Below, one piece after another: positions 1-13,300 of a stretch of 64,000 nt of DNA (position 1 is its first letter; each line of letters opens with the position of its first letter). This stretch comes from Dryas octopetala. Lineage: Eukaryota > Streptophyta > Magnoliopsida > Rosales > Rosaceae. The position numbers and the translations under genes are program-made. The stretch is taken from contig OY992836.1 in NCBI GenBank assembly GCA_963921425.1, positions 14,773,614 through 14,837,613 on the forward strand, in the 5' to 3' direction. The notes under the pieces are model-generated. The model had not been told where the DNA came from, made no database searches, and saw only the letters and a list, made by a program, of their open reading frames with translations.

Positions 1-243
1 AAGCTTACAGAAAAGCCACTCTTTGTGTCCATCCTGACAAATTAACACTACGGGGTGCAAGTATTCAACAGAAGTACATATGCGAAAAGGTTTTCGATCT
101 TCTAAGGGTGTGTTAAAGTCCATTCTCTTTTGTGGCATGATATATGAGTGTAGTTCTAATTCTTCCTACACTTGTCTTATTTGGTTGGTTGGTCTGTTTC
201 ACTACAGGAAGCTTGGACCAAATTCAACTCAGAAGAGCGGTAG
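1..243 (+). CDS. Auxilin-like J-domain protein, 3' end only
   Basis: This is the last part of a gene that begins left of the window. Exon pieces are 3-107 (frame from base 3) and 208-243, joined by a GT-AG intron at 108-207. The visible 46 residues contain the J-domain HPDK motif followed by [18 protein letters not shown] and end [11 protein letters not shown], which is the typical C-terminus of plant auxilin-like (AUL) proteins. Proteins of this family recruit Hsc70 to uncoat clathrin-coated vesicles in the cytosol; that role is family knowledge. The clathrin-binding N-terminal part lies outside the window, so the exact paralogue cannot be named. The stop codon at 241-243 fits the usual end of the family. 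Confidence 0.88.
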
Positions 244-2300
244 CAGGCTCTTGTATGTATGCTGAGAAGCTAGCTGCATATTATATATGTAGTTTGAATC
301 ATTTGATACGCTAGTAATTATCTATATATCTATATATATTTATATTCATCAGTTGATTGTAGTCATCCATGTAGGTTCTGATTGTGAGCTTTAAACTTTA
401 AAGCTCAAAAGAATAGTTTCGCGGCAAATATAATTGAATGAAATAGGGGTGTTATTTGTTCATAATAAACAACTCCCTAGTATTTCCCAGAAATTGTTTA
501 TCAGTCACTGTCACAGAGTGTCACTGTGTGTAAAATACAAGAGGGAAAGGAATAACAGGATTTTCAGGGTTGAGCCGAAGTCTTTTGTTTGCTTGTTGCT
601 TTCTTAGTTTTGGCTTTTTGTTTCTTGGGGTAAGATTTTTATATTTACTAAAAAATAAAAGACATCGTACGACACTCGCACCATCTGATGAGCTGTGTGT
701 CTCTTCCTAGCTTCCTAGTATTCTTCGACCAAACGCATGTTCCCTTCCACCACCCTCTCTAATAATGACGTAGCAGAGACTTGGCTTACGGTTATGGTTT
801 TCTACTTTTCTAGTACCCAACCCATGATTTTGTAGTTCGGACCTTTAATGCCCCATGACCCGATTCATGACCACCCTAACTCGTCCTATACGTTTACTTC
901 ACTTTCCCGCCATATGTGGTTGTTTAAAGGGCTTTCACTCACACACCTACCACTTGTTCGATGAAACAACTCAAAGAGACCTCTACTCCCTCAACGCACT
1001 TCTTGTCGAGAAATCTTTGCATGGTTGAATGCAGTAGCATCGCTATGAAGCCGAGGGAGAGAAGGGACATATTGTTTTGTGGACTGTGTACTCAGGAGGC
1101 TAGGCATTGAACTTTTTTGAAAGATAGTTGAAGAGGGCCATGAGCTTGCTGGCTGTAGTATTTGGTTCATCAAGAAATTCAACGCCAGGTGAAGCACAAA
1201 AGAATGATCTGTAAGATTGATTAGTTTTGGTAATATTGTGTGTGAATCAGAATAAAAAAAACAAAAGGGTTAGATCTGCATGCTTTGTGATTCTGTGAAT
1301 GTAAATTTTTTGGTTGGAGGCAAAGATAATCATATTTCCTGTGACATGTTGTATAGAAAGAAGTATCTGCAGCTGCTCTATCTTTTTATTTGTTTGTTTA
1401 TTCTCTTTCAACTTCCTCCATGGTGCTATAAATATTATGTAATTCATGATAACAAGTCAAGTAATTCATTTTTAGTGCTTTGACAGTTGACAGTGACACA
1501 GAGAAAGGTGAATGTTGGTCCAATTTGAAAAAGTGATATGAGAATCTAAGCCCCTCCACAAGATTCAGAATCTTTGTGATTTGTGGCTTAACTTCAATAT
1601 GGGAAAAGTAATGGTACACAAGAACCACATATATAACAAAAGGTTTCATTTTTTAATGTGAAGGAAGACTTTGCCTTTGACACTTCATTACAATATTACA
1701 TGCGTCAGCAAACCCCTTTGGATTATTTTTGGGTGGCAGATGTTACTTATGCTGGAGTTGCCTTAATCCCTTTTTTATAGTTTATTTAGGGTCAGATCAA
1801 CATTCAATAGCCTCATGTTCTTACACAAAGCATGCGTGAATGAAAGCTGTGGAAACTTTCATTGTAGAAGCAAAATATATCCTCCATGGTAAAAGGTGAT
1901 TAGATTTTCACTTTAACTCCTTTATAAATTAGGTGAAAATAGGCAATTACTTCTATGTTGATATTGGGTTTGTAGCAATTACTCCAAAAGAAATGCTATT
2001 TTTTTTTTTTTTTTTCTCATTTGGGTTCATTTTAAAAAAATTATTTCTATACAAATTTAATTAAATTAAAAATCGTTAAATCATTCATTTTGATAAGTTG
2101 TATATCGTTATCAACTGAAATTAGTTCTTAAGGATGGGGTAAAAATAAATTAATTAAATGGTAAAAAATAGAGGATGTTCATAATTCAAACCTTGAAAAG
2201 CAAGGAAGGTAGAACCATATGATTCCTAGTTACCAACCATCTATCTCATCCTACGTTATTGGACAAGGCAAATTTCTCCTTTGACAAGTAGCAGCAGCAA
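244..2300. other. Intergenic: auxilin 3' UTR and AT-rich spacer
   Basis: About 2 kb lies between the auxilin stop and the promoter of the next gene. The first few hundred bases are probably 3' UTR. The rest is AT-rich with homopolymer runs, such as a T tract near 2000. The short open frames here on both strands have no recognisable domains and no family resemblance. I see no RNA gene or transposon with clear ends. Confidence 0.6.
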
Positions 2301-2310
2301 ACGTCAAACG

Positions 2311-2481
2311 TGGGCCCATTAAAATATTCAACAAGAAAACGGCGCCGTATACCCAACGAAACCCACATATGAAGGAGCTTGAAAGTCCATACTACCCTTG
2401 AGCAGTTGAGCTTGCCTCCTAAACCCCAAGAACGTCTAGGAGTATTCTGTCATAACACACAATAAAGCGAAGAAACCCTAA
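2311..2481 (+). promoter_or_regulatory. Site II (TGGGCC) and telobox motifs upstream of the 469-aa gene
   Basis: TGGGCCCATT at 2311-2320 matches the site II element bound by TCP factors, and AAACCCTAA at 2473-2481 matches a telobox. The two together are typical of promoters of housekeeping, ribosomal and organelle-related plant genes. They lie upstream of the inferred 5' UTR of the gene starting at 3370. The motifs are seen; the function is inferred from motif identity and position. Confidence 0.45.
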
Positions 2482-3369
2482 CCGGTTACGGCCACGGCAA
2501 CATTAATTGATATTTATGTTTGGGGTTTTTTGAAAAAGCAACAACTTGGGGGACACTTAAAACCGAGAATAGAAAAGAAAGGGGGGTTTGAAATATTTGC
2601 GGGGATGTGACCGAGTGTGTGTAGTTTGATAGTTTCTGTGCGACCAAATTGAGAGGAAAAGAGGCGGTCGTTGCGATACAGAGAGTTTTTAAGTGATTGT
2701 TAGATTTAAAATAAATAAATAAATAAAAAAGAAAAACCTGGAAGGGCTCGTAATGGTGAGAGGGAATGAAGAAGGGTGGTGGTGACGACTGGTGAAAGAA
2801 ACCAAACCAAAATATCATCCCACAAAATTATGGTGCTTTCAACGCACTCCTCTCTCATCCCTCCTTCTCTTCCCAACTCCTAAAACGCCTTCGTTTCGAC
2901 GCTTCGACTCACTTCCTCTCATCGTCTCTGGTATTTTCCTTCTTTTTATTTTCTTCAATATTCCATTTCCGATCTCTCTCTCTCTCTCTCTCTGTTTGCT
3001 CTTTTTTGCATCTGGGTTTTGTTTTATTTTATGTTTTGGTTTCTGGGTTCTGTTGCGTCTCTGTTTGCTTGCTGAGAATCGGCGTCTCCGAGAACCTTGG
3101 AGGAGGATTTCTCACTTTTTTCCTCGGCAACCAAACAAAGCGTTAGGGCTCTTCCAGATTCGAGTTTTATTTGATTGTTTTTGTTTATGGTAATTGACGG
3201 ACCGCATACTTATTTCTGGAAAATAAAAGTTTTGTGCCTTAGGTCTCTACTAGCTTCATATCGAATGAATTGTAAATGTTTAGTTTTAGGATTATTGAAT
3301 TGATTGTGATGAAAACTAGGGTTTTGTTGTGTTGTTTATTTTGGGTGTTTGAATTGATGATGCAGAGCC

Positions 3370-6300
3370 ATGCCGACTTTCACTGTCATAGCTTTGGATA
3401 GGTTGCTAGAACCTGGAGGGCCTGGAGCTTCCAAATCTGTCGACATGTCTCTTCCTAATTCTAATTCTAATTCCATTTCCAATTCCAATTCCAATTCCAA
3501 GTCTGTTTCAAATTCAATGCCTGTTCGTGAATCGAATTCGAAGCTGGAGAGGAGGAGAAGCACGCCTCTTATGGACAAGAGACTCAATCGAATGACGCCG
3601 GCGCTCTATGCAACTCCCCAGGCAACCCCGCTTCCTGATTCGCCCACTTCCTTCACTCCCTCGCCATACATCATCAACCACAAGCGCCGTGGACCGCGCC
3701 TTCTCAAGAGCTACTCGGAGCAGGATGTGTCCTTGCACCAGAAAGCTGGAGATGAAGAAAAGGTGAATGGGGACGTCAAGAATGATGAGGCCAAGGTGGC
3801 AGAAAATTCTTCTGCAAATGATGATTCGTGTACTTTTACTTTTCCCAGCCCTATTGAAGTGAATTATGTGAATGGTGTTCATCATTGTGAGAGCAGCAAT
3901 GGCAACCTTGGGGCCAGTACTGGGCAACTTAGAAGCAGTAATGTGGAGCTGAGCAGTAGTAGTGCGAGTAATGGTTCAGCAAGGGAAGATGATTTGAAGC
4001 CAGCTGCCACGAATTCAGAAAGAGATAGCGATCGTGACGATTTCTTTGAACCGAAAGACTCCATGAGTGTCGCAAGTAACACAGACGGAGAGGTAAATGC
4101 TGGGACAGAGCGTTCTGCTCAGAACAATACACCCATGGGAGAGTTTTATGATGCTTGGGAAGGTACTTAGCCTTTTCCCTTTTGCTTGTTAAATGTATTG
4201 GAGTTTCCTTTGTATATGTAATTCTCTTCATTTTGTTATGTGCATACCATATATACCAGAATTACTGCATATTTTGGCTGATGATGGAACATACTGGTTT
4301 TTCCAGAGGTTGGTGTCTTAAGTACATAGAACATGGTGTATGTTTCTTTGTAGGGGTATGCAATCAAGTGGTGTCGCTTTTTTTTTCAGCTCTATGTCAT
4401 TTTGGATTTACGTTGAGCACTAGTCAACTCTAACTCAACCTATATTTAATTAATCGTGTTAGATGATTTGACATTAACTTGACGATGTTGTGTTTGGGTT
4501 GACATACATATTTCATAAATTAGAAACTCAAAGTTTAGAATCCTTTTATCTTAAACCAAACTCATTACTCATATACTCCTCATAAAATAAAGTCCACTCA
4601 ATCCAAATACTAGCAAAACCAAGGAAAAAAAGTCATAATTCTACAATAATCCATGATACCAAATTAATGGAAAAAAAACTTTTTAAGTATCAAACAATAA
4701 CTTTTTGTGTCAAAATTGTGATATATGTGTTTAGAACCAATTTGGTGCATTTAGTATTTGTGTTTATAGGCTGTTTTTCAATTGGGTTATTTCGGATTCA
4801 TGTCAATTATTAGTTAACCCTAACTTGTCCTATCAGAACAATTATTAATCTAACTTTGTAATTTTGTATTGGGTTTGAGACGCGTTACGTTGCCACGTTG
4901 AAAGTTAATTCAAACTTGTTAATTTTATATTGAGTTCGAGTCTTGTTGAAAATTGATATCCGTATCTATATGTGTCTTATAAATGTTGCAATATCTATGA
5001 GCTTAGTACTAAGTTGCTAATTATGATTATAGAGAAATGAACACACTGATTTTCCAAAGAAATGTTCGAGTGTGTCAATGTTTGAAATAGTATAGAAGGG
5101 GAAATGAAAGTATGAACTTCTGTGCATGTTCTGTGTGTTAGATTATGCTTTAAGAGCCCACCTAGTTTCCTCTTCAGAAGTTTGGTTATAAATATGAAAT
5201 GATTTCCAAAATTTGTAAATTTAATATTTCAGTTTTCTGTAACCCACTTTGTTCTACATATGCACTCTTAGTTATGGTTTTTCAGCAGTAATGGGCAGCT
5301 TACTTTTATTGTTACTTTGTATAGAACTTTCATCTGAGAGTGGGCAAGGGCAACAGCTTTCTGCTTGTGATTATGAAGCTGAATGGCGTGAAATGAGATT
5401 GAGTCTATTGATGGAGATAGAGAAGCGGAAGCAAGCAGAAGAATCCTTGAATAACTTGCGAAGCCAGTGGCAGAGGATTAGGGAACATTTATCTCTTGTA
5501 GGATTGACACTTCCTGTAGATCCCACCTTTGCAACAGTAAATGAGCAGCAAGATTCTGATCCTGCAGAGGAGCTGTGCCAACAAGTTTATCTTGCTAGGT
5601 TTGTATCAAATTCTATTGGGAGGGGCATAGCAAGGGCTGAGATGGAGAAGGAGATTGAAGCTCAGATTGAGTCAAAGAACTTTGAGATTGCTCGGTTGTG
5701 GGACAAACTCCGTAATTATGAGGCTATGAATCAGGAAATGGTTCAGAGGAACCAGGACGTTTTTGGTGAGATTTCTATACCTTATACCATTGTTATTTAT
5801 TTCTTGATCCCTAATTCTTCTAGAGGTAACATTCTATTATTTGTCAAATCAAAAGCATTCCTGAGGTCCACCTCAGTTGAACTCTGTCTTTCTCCCCATG
5901 TTTAACCTGTAACCCTCAATTTTGTTTGAACAACATGTTGATTCATCAGTATGTGGGATGAAAGTAACAAATAATGCGACAACCCAGTCCTTGATGGGAA
6001 CATAACTGGAAAGCTTCCTTATGGAAGCTATTTAACAGTTTTTTCTCTGTGCCCAAATATTGACTAGCATGCATCTGTACACGCATATCCTACTCTAAAT
6101 GTGCATGAGCAAAGAGCGTTCATGTTTTTTCTGCTTGTGTAAATTCTCCCTTTCCAGCTTTACTTTTAGGTCCTGTTGGATCTACTTCCCATCGTTGGCC
6201 CATCTAAGTATTTGGGTTCTTTGTTTTTATGTAGAGATGGCACGGCGTGAGAGGGAGAGAAGGGAACGAAGACAGAGGTGGGTCTGGGGCTCCATTGCTG

Positions 6301-6410
6301 CCGCCCTTTCACTTGGTACTGCAGCCTTGGCATACTCTTATTTCCCATCTGGAAGGGGATCGGCAACCTACCATTCTGAGGCTCCTGAGGTTCACGATGC
6401 AGGCAAATGA
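3370..6410 (+). CDS. Conserved plant protein, coiled coil plus C-terminal membrane anchor, unknown function
   Basis: Exons are inferred as 3370-4162, 5325-5765 and 6235-6410, giving 469 aa with both phase-1 junctions forming Glu codons. ATG 3370 follows a splice acceptor at 3365, and a donor at 2931 suggests a 5' UTR intron. Residues 1-264 are low-complexity and Ser/Asn-rich, with a run of Asn-Ser repeats near residues 29-47 and a short motif PALYATPQATPLPDSPTSF that looks conserved. Residues 265-411 (from ELSSESGQGQQ) are charged and probably coiled coil. The last exon encodes a very basic stretch (RRERERRERRQR) followed by one hydrophobic segment at about 427-448, so a tail-anchored membrane protein is likely. 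No enzymatic motif is seen. Intron 1 (1162 bp) is AT-rich repeat-like DNA. The same architecture exists in other plants as proteins of unknown function; I do not assign a role. Confidence 0.78.
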
Positions 6411-7329
6411 TAATCTCTTTATGTAGTAATGGTGATGCCATAGAACGAAGGCAGAATAAAAGGTCTAAGATGCCACACCCTTTGTGGATAACATTCTTGC
6501 TCTTTTATCAGTTTAGATTTTTCCTGCGATCTGAGGATGTATAGTTCTTAAAAAATAATTCCAAGTTTTGTTCGTTACTGGCATTCTGGAAGGTTATAGA
6601 TCATGAAAGTCATTTCAGCTTCAGTATGTTTTGAAGCCTGCATACTCCATTTCTGCGCACATGATTTGTTTGCTGTTAAGCATCGGTCTAGTTTAATAAA
6701 TTTTTTGTTAAGATTATGGTACTTTGAAAATGCATAATAGCCTACAGTCGGTCACAGGAAACTGGGTCTTGGTACCCTAGTCACCTGAAATGTGCTTGGC
6801 ATTGTGCTGCACAGCCCTATCAAATTCCTGCTTATGAATGGATAGGACCTACAGGCCAAGGGACAGTCTCAGGTAGACAGTGGGCGTAGGCCTCCCAAAA
6901 GGTAATGGAGGCGTGCAAAGACAGAAGGGACCTGCTTGACTGCAAGACCCACCATTTGAGTATTATATATCCCGCAGTTTTTGTTTGTCCACAATGTTAT
7001 TGCCATTCCCGTTTAAACTGAATTGGGTTTCAGTTCTATCTCATAACAGAAATTGTAAGCATTTCTTGTACCCAAAAACAATGTAAGCATTTCCAAAGAA
7101 GAGAAAATGGTTGATTGTGTTCTCTTTCATGCTATGGTAGAACACTATGTAATTATTAATTTAACCTTAATGCTATATTACGTGGATAATTATTAATTAA
7201 AAAACTAATTTAAAGAAAAGGAAAAATAAAACAGGGATCAGAAAGAGGAAACGACACCGTTCGAGAGGTTTATCCATTGGTAGATAAAAACAGAGAAGAA
7301 GAGTCATCAGAAACACTGGAGCTCCGACA
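6411..7329. other. Intergenic spacer with plastid rRNA fragment
   Basis: This spacer holds the 3' UTR of the 469-aa gene, a plastid 23S rRNA-like fragment at about 6844-6953 (separate entry), and the AT-rich promoter of the ERA gene. No protein-coding exon is evident. Confidence 0.6.
6844..6953 (+). pseudogene. Nuclear copy of plastid DNA: 23S rRNA domain V fragment
   Basis: The stretch contains AGGACCTACAGGCCAAGGG, GACAGTCTCAGGTAGACAG, GGCGTAGGCCTCCCAAAAGG and CTTGACTGCAAGACCCACC. From memory these match, in order, the plastid (not mitochondrial) 23S rRNA around the peptidyl-transferase region. Compared with the plastid gene it lacks a few bases after GACAGT. It also lacks a longer piece whose ends would be two GTGCAAAG copies, as expected for deletion between short direct repeats. 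Similarity may extend left to about 6800 but I cannot anchor it. It is too short and deleted to be a functional rRNA, so it is a nuclear plastid DNA insertion (NUPT). Confidence 0.75.
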
Positions 7330-10300
7330 ATGGAGCTAGCTTTACACATGCCCGCAACTCTTTCCAGAGAAAACTCCCTCACCCATAACTGCAACCCGAA
7401 ATTCTTCGCAACCCAATACTTTCACAGGACTCACTTTACTCATTTTACCAGAAAACCACAATTCCAGTCTTCGAGTCCAAGAGATAGGACCCGAAAACTT
7501 GTGTTGTCCGCCAAAACCCGACAGCTTCGTATTAACGAACAAGAACATGCCCAAGAAGAAGAAGACGATGGTGATGAAGAAGAAGAAGAAGAAGAAGAAG
7601 AAGAGTCTTATTCGGACGACGAGTCTTCACTGTTGTCTCTGAGTGAGAAGCCTGACAGGAACATAGCTTTGCTTGATGACTACGAGATGGAGGAGCTTGA
7701 CTATGCTGCCGACCCAAACCATCGAAGTGGTAAAAGTCTCTTTTGGGCTCTCTTTAATTTTACCAGAGAAGCTTTAGGGGATGTGTGCTTCTTTCCCAGT
7801 GTGAATTTCATTAAGTCAATTAATGCAGGGTATGTGGCTGTTCTTGGAAAGCCAAATGTCGGAAAGAGTACTCTTTCAAACCAAATGCTTGGTCAGAAGT
7901 TGTCCATAGTTACTGATAAACCGCAAACTACAAGACATCGAATTCTTGGTATATGTTCTGGCCCAGACTATCAGGTTTGCTTTTCTTTTATTGTTAGCTG
8001 ATATTATTATTATTTGTTTTGTTTCAGTTGCTTATATGTATTAGTCATTGACTTCTCATTGAAAACCTGTTAGACAATGTTGCAATTCATAATAGCCTAT
8101 TACTGTTACATGTTAAATTGAGAAGAGAATGGTGTAGTTTGTTTACCTGGTTAAATGTTACTATAAAAGGAAACATAGAGGAAATGTTGCATTTGATAAA
8201 GTTTCGAAGGTCGGGGGGAATACCCACTTAATGGTTCCCCAAACAGTGTTTTTGCTTCAGGATTCATTTTGTTGTGTTCGAGATTTGAATTTTGTAAAAG
8301 ACAGTTACTGGTAATGGAGCTGAATTTATCTCAATTAAATAAGAGCTGTATCTAGTCAAATCTTCTTTTGGACACAAGTAATACTTTCTTGTGCTTTCTG
8401 AACTTTTGGTCATGCATGTGTTTCTGACATAAGGATGTGTTTGCAGATGATACTTTATGACACACCGGGTGTTATGGAGAAGAAAATGCACAAGTTGGAC
8501 TCTATGATGATGAAGAATGTCCGCAGTGCTGCCATTAATGCGGATTGTGTAGTGGTTCTTGTTGATGCATGTAAAGTGCCTGAAAAAGTATGCTTCTTCA
8601 TTTGTAGGATTGCATATGAAACTTTGTCCTCTTGTCCTAAGATCATTTTCTTGTTTCTAGATTGATGAGGTGTTGCAAGAAGGTATGGGTAGCGAGACAG
8701 ATAGCCTGCCGCCCACTTTGCTGGTTTTGAATAAGAAAGATTTGATTAAACCTGGTGAAATTGCAAAGAAACTAGAGGTCAGTATTCGTTTATTGATATC
8801 TCTATTGGCAATTATAGTTACATGTGCAATTCTGCATATGTTGTTCCAGTTATTTTGTTAAGCCTAAGTAAGCATCACGTCTTTTTTTACAGTGGTATGA
8901 GAAATTTACAAATGTTGACGAGGTCATACCTGTGAGTGCCAAACATGGTCAGGGAGTGGAAGATGTTAAGCATTGGATTTTATCAAAACTTCCTTTTGGG
9001 CCAGCATATTATCCGAAGGTACTAAGAATGTCATATTTTAGGCTCATGGTTGCCTTCCTTTTCATTTGAATATAAAGTCTTTAATGGTGTTAATTGAGAA
9101 TTATAATTAGGCTGAATGAATAATCTTCATTATACTGTGTATATTTATACAGGATACAAATACCAAAGATGGTAAGTCAACTATACAATTAAAACTGCTA
9201 ACTTATTGCTAATTGACAACTAATTACAGCTAATACACGCTAACTAATACACGCTAACTCTCCCCCTCAAGTTGGTGCATAAATATCGCACATGCCCAAC
9301 TTGGATAGCGATGTATGGAAAGAACCACTAGTCACGGCATGAGTCATCATATCAGCCAGCTGATCCGCACTCCTAATATAAGGAACCTCAATCACACTAG
9401 AATCTAAATTATCCTTGATGTAGTTTCTGTCAAGCTCAATGTGCTTGGTTCGATCATGCTGCACCGGATTATTAGCAATTTCAATAGCCGCTGTGTTATC
9501 ACAAAAGAGCACCATCGGTTTTTGGGGACCATACCCGAGTTCATCCAAGAGAATTTTGAGCCAAGCAAGCTCAGTAGTCGCATGATGAAGGGCACGGTAT
9601 TCCGCTTCTGCACTAGATAAAGATACCACCTTCTGTTTCTTACTCCTCCAAGTTACCAAGTTGCCCCCAACAAATGACACATACCCAGAAGTAGACTTTC
9701 TATCCAATTTGGATCCAGCAAAGTCAGAATCAGTATATCCCACAATATCTAGGTGACCATGCCTGGAGAACATAACACCTTTACCTGGAGAGGATTTTAG
9801 ATAAGCCAAAACACGATTCACTGCATCCATATGTCTATCACTCGGATTATGCATAAATTGACTCACAACACTAACTGCATATGATATGTCAGGTCTAGTA
9901 TGAGCTAGATAGATCAACTTCCCTACTAACCTCTGATACCTCTCCTTGTTCGTTGGAACCTGATGAGCGTAAACAGCTAGACCATGGTTCACCTCAATAG
10001 GAGTATCCACAGGTTCGCAGGCAGAGTTACCAGTTTCGGCCAAGAGATCTAACACATACTTCCGTTGAGAGAGAAAAATTCCTTGCTTGGATCGAGATAC
10101 TTCAATGCCCAAGAAGTATTTTAGAACTCCCAAGTCTTTCATTTCAAACTCCCTGGCCAGATAGCTCCGAAGCTTCTCTATCTCACATATGTCACTGCCT
10201 GTAACAATCATATCATCAACATAAACAATAAGCAAGGTAATGTTATCACCATCCCTTTTATAGAACAGAGTGTGATCTGCCAAAGCTTGCCTAAAGCCAT

Positions 10301-13300
10301 ACTTTCTCATTGAGTAGCTAAACCTGCCAAACCAAGCCCTCGGCGACTGCTTCAATCCATACAACGCCTTCTTCAGCTTGCATACTTTACCTCCTTTTGG
10401 TGTAAATCCTGGAGGAGGATCCATATACACCTCCTCTACCAGATCACCATGAAGAAATGCATTCTTCACATCAAACTGTCGTAGCGGCCAGTCCAGATTA
10501 ACTGCAAGAGAGAGTATGACCCTAACAGTGTTCATCTTGGCTACAGGGGCAAAGGTCTCTTGATAGTCAATCCCATAAGTCTGGGTGTAACCCTTGGCTA
10601 CTAGTCTAGCCTTGTACCTGTCCACTGTCCCATCTGACTTATACTTCACCGTAAATACCCACTTACACCCTACTGTCTTCTTTTCTCGAGGTAACTCGAC
10701 CATCTCCCAAGTAGAGTTCTTCTGGAGAGCCTCCATCTCCTCTACCATAGCATTCTTCCACTTGGGGTCTCCAAGGGCTTCCTGAAAATGACTAGGAACA
10801 GACACAGAAGACAACTGAAGGGCAAAAGCTAGATGAGATTTAGACAACCGATGATATGAGATGAAATCAGACATTGGATAAATGACATTAGAAGATGACT
10901 TGGAAAAACCAAACCTATCAGGTTCTTTACGATCACGAAGAGGATATTTCCTACCCTGACCACCGACTTGTAAATTCAAGTCAGCAGAATCTGAAGCTAC
11001 AGTGGTAGGATCCAAATAAGAAGAATCTGAAACTATAGGATTAGAGTCCAAATCATTATCAAAGGTTATAGGAGAAGAGACATGTACCTCAGAATTAATC
11101 TTGGAAGAGTCATTCGATGGCATGGTAGTATCATCAAGAGAAGTACTGGAATCAGAATGAGGCACGGCAGTAGCATCTTTGTTCCTTCTTGTATAGTGTT
11201 TTTGGAACAACTGTGCTGGCCTTTCACCCCTACCTTCTTCAGGTTCGGATTCAGTCTCCATAAGATTTGGGGTATTAGAAATCTCCCCCTCACCCAAAGT
11301 AGCTGAATCCTCCCCCTTACCTGAAATCCACAATCTTTTTTCTGCCAACCATAATTGTTCCTCTTCCTTACTATTAATCTCCCCCAGAAGAGGAATCAAA
11401 GACACATCCCCAGAAAAATAAGACACTCGTTCACAGAATTGAACGTCCATAGATACATAGTATTTGCCCGTAGGGGGATGAAAACACTTATATCCCTTTT
11501 GGGAATTAGAGTATCCAAGAAAGACACACCGAATAGCACGTGGATCAAGCTTATCCCTATGAAGAGAATGAACATGAACATAACACACACAACCAAAAAT
11601 CTTAGGACAAAGATTAAGGGTAGAAGGAATAGAGTGGAACCGTGATAACATCCTCAAAGGAGTTTGGTAGTCAATGATACGGGCAGGCATTCGATTGATA
11701 AGAAAAACAGCAGTCATGACAGCATCTGCCCAGAAACGTTTAGGAACATGCATAGTAAAACATAAGGCCCTAGCTACCTCTAGGAGATGCCGGTTCTTAC
11801 GTTCTGCTATACCGTTCTGTTGTGGTGTGTAGGCACACGTTGTCTGGTGAAGGATGCCATGGAGTTTGAAGAAATCAGCAAGAGACTGATTCACAAATTC
11901 ACGACCATTATCAGAATGAAAAACCTGAACCTGAGTATGAAACTGTGTGACAATCATTTTGTAAAATTGAGGAATAACATGGATAACGTCACTCTTAGAC
12001 TTTAGCAAATACACCCAGCTTACCCTAGTGCAGTCATCAATAAATGAAACAAAGTATTTATGACCCGAAGCAGACGGGGTAGAAAAAGGACCCCAAACAT
12101 CAGTATAAACACAAGAAAAAGGTTTCGAACTTTTATTGGAACTGAGTTTGAAAGGAACACGATGATTTTTAGCATAAATGCATTGTTCACATCTTAAGCT
12201 AGAAATAGAAACATTGCAAAACAACTTAGGAAATAAACGTTCTAAGTAGGCAAATGAAGAATGACCTAAACGACAATGCCATAAAAGAATTTTTTCCCTA
12301 TCAGACCTCTCTCTCTCTACGTGAAAGCCGCGACTAGATTCGGATTGCAATGCCGTGGCCCCCTCCAAGTAGTACAGACCTCCTCTCTCCTTACCAATGC
12401 CAATCGTCGTCTTCGTGAGATTGTCCTGAAACACACAATGAGTAGAATGAAAGGTTACAGAACAGTTGAGACGCTTGGTAAGCTGGCTAATAGAAAGAAG
12501 GTTATTAGAGAGAGTAGGTGCAAGTAAGACAGAAGACATGGAGAACGTGGGAGAAAGTGAGACATTCCCGGCCCCTGTAACTGGCATGGGAGTCCCATCA
12601 GCAACCTGAACAGACTTAACAGGTGGAGATATTAGAGAATCAAATAAGGAAGAATTACTAGTCATATGATCAGTAGCCCCTGAATCAATAACCCAAGTGT
12701 TATTAGCAGAAGAAATAAAGGCTAAACCAAAATTACCTCCTTGAGAAGACACTCGTGAGACATGAGAAGCAGAAGAAAGAGATGTGTCAGCAAGGGCAGC
12801 CTGAGAAGATTTCTTGTTCTTCCTCTCAGCTTGCTTCAGCTTATACCACTCCGGGTAGCCATGCTTCTTCCAGCAAACGTCGACGGTATGTCTGGTACCA
12901 TTGCAGTGAGTGCAGCGACGAGTAAGAGGGTCAGATGGACCATAAGTAGGAGCAGGGGGTGAGGCTGACCGAAGGCTACCCTTCTGGACTACCAGGGCTG
13001 ATGCCTCAGAAGAAACTTCAGTTCCCATTGTAACCCGTCGTTGTGCTTCACGACGAACCAGTGAGTATGTCTCTTCCAGGCTGGGCAAAGGAGAAGTTGC
13101 CAAAACCCGACTGCTAACTTGATCCAAACTGTGATCAAGACCTGCAAGGAACATATAAACTCTATCTTCGGCGATGCGCTTCCTTTGCTTTTCAATATCA
13201 GCCGTACACTCCATGTCATTAGGCCTCCGATAATCTAACTCCATAAAAATGGAGTTCATCTCATTGTAGTATTCTGTGAGAGTCCGACCATCTTGACGTA

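Noticed and set aside
6844..6953. Functional rRNA gene
   Set aside because: Only about 110 bp of 23S remains, with internal deletions; it is a transferred fragment.
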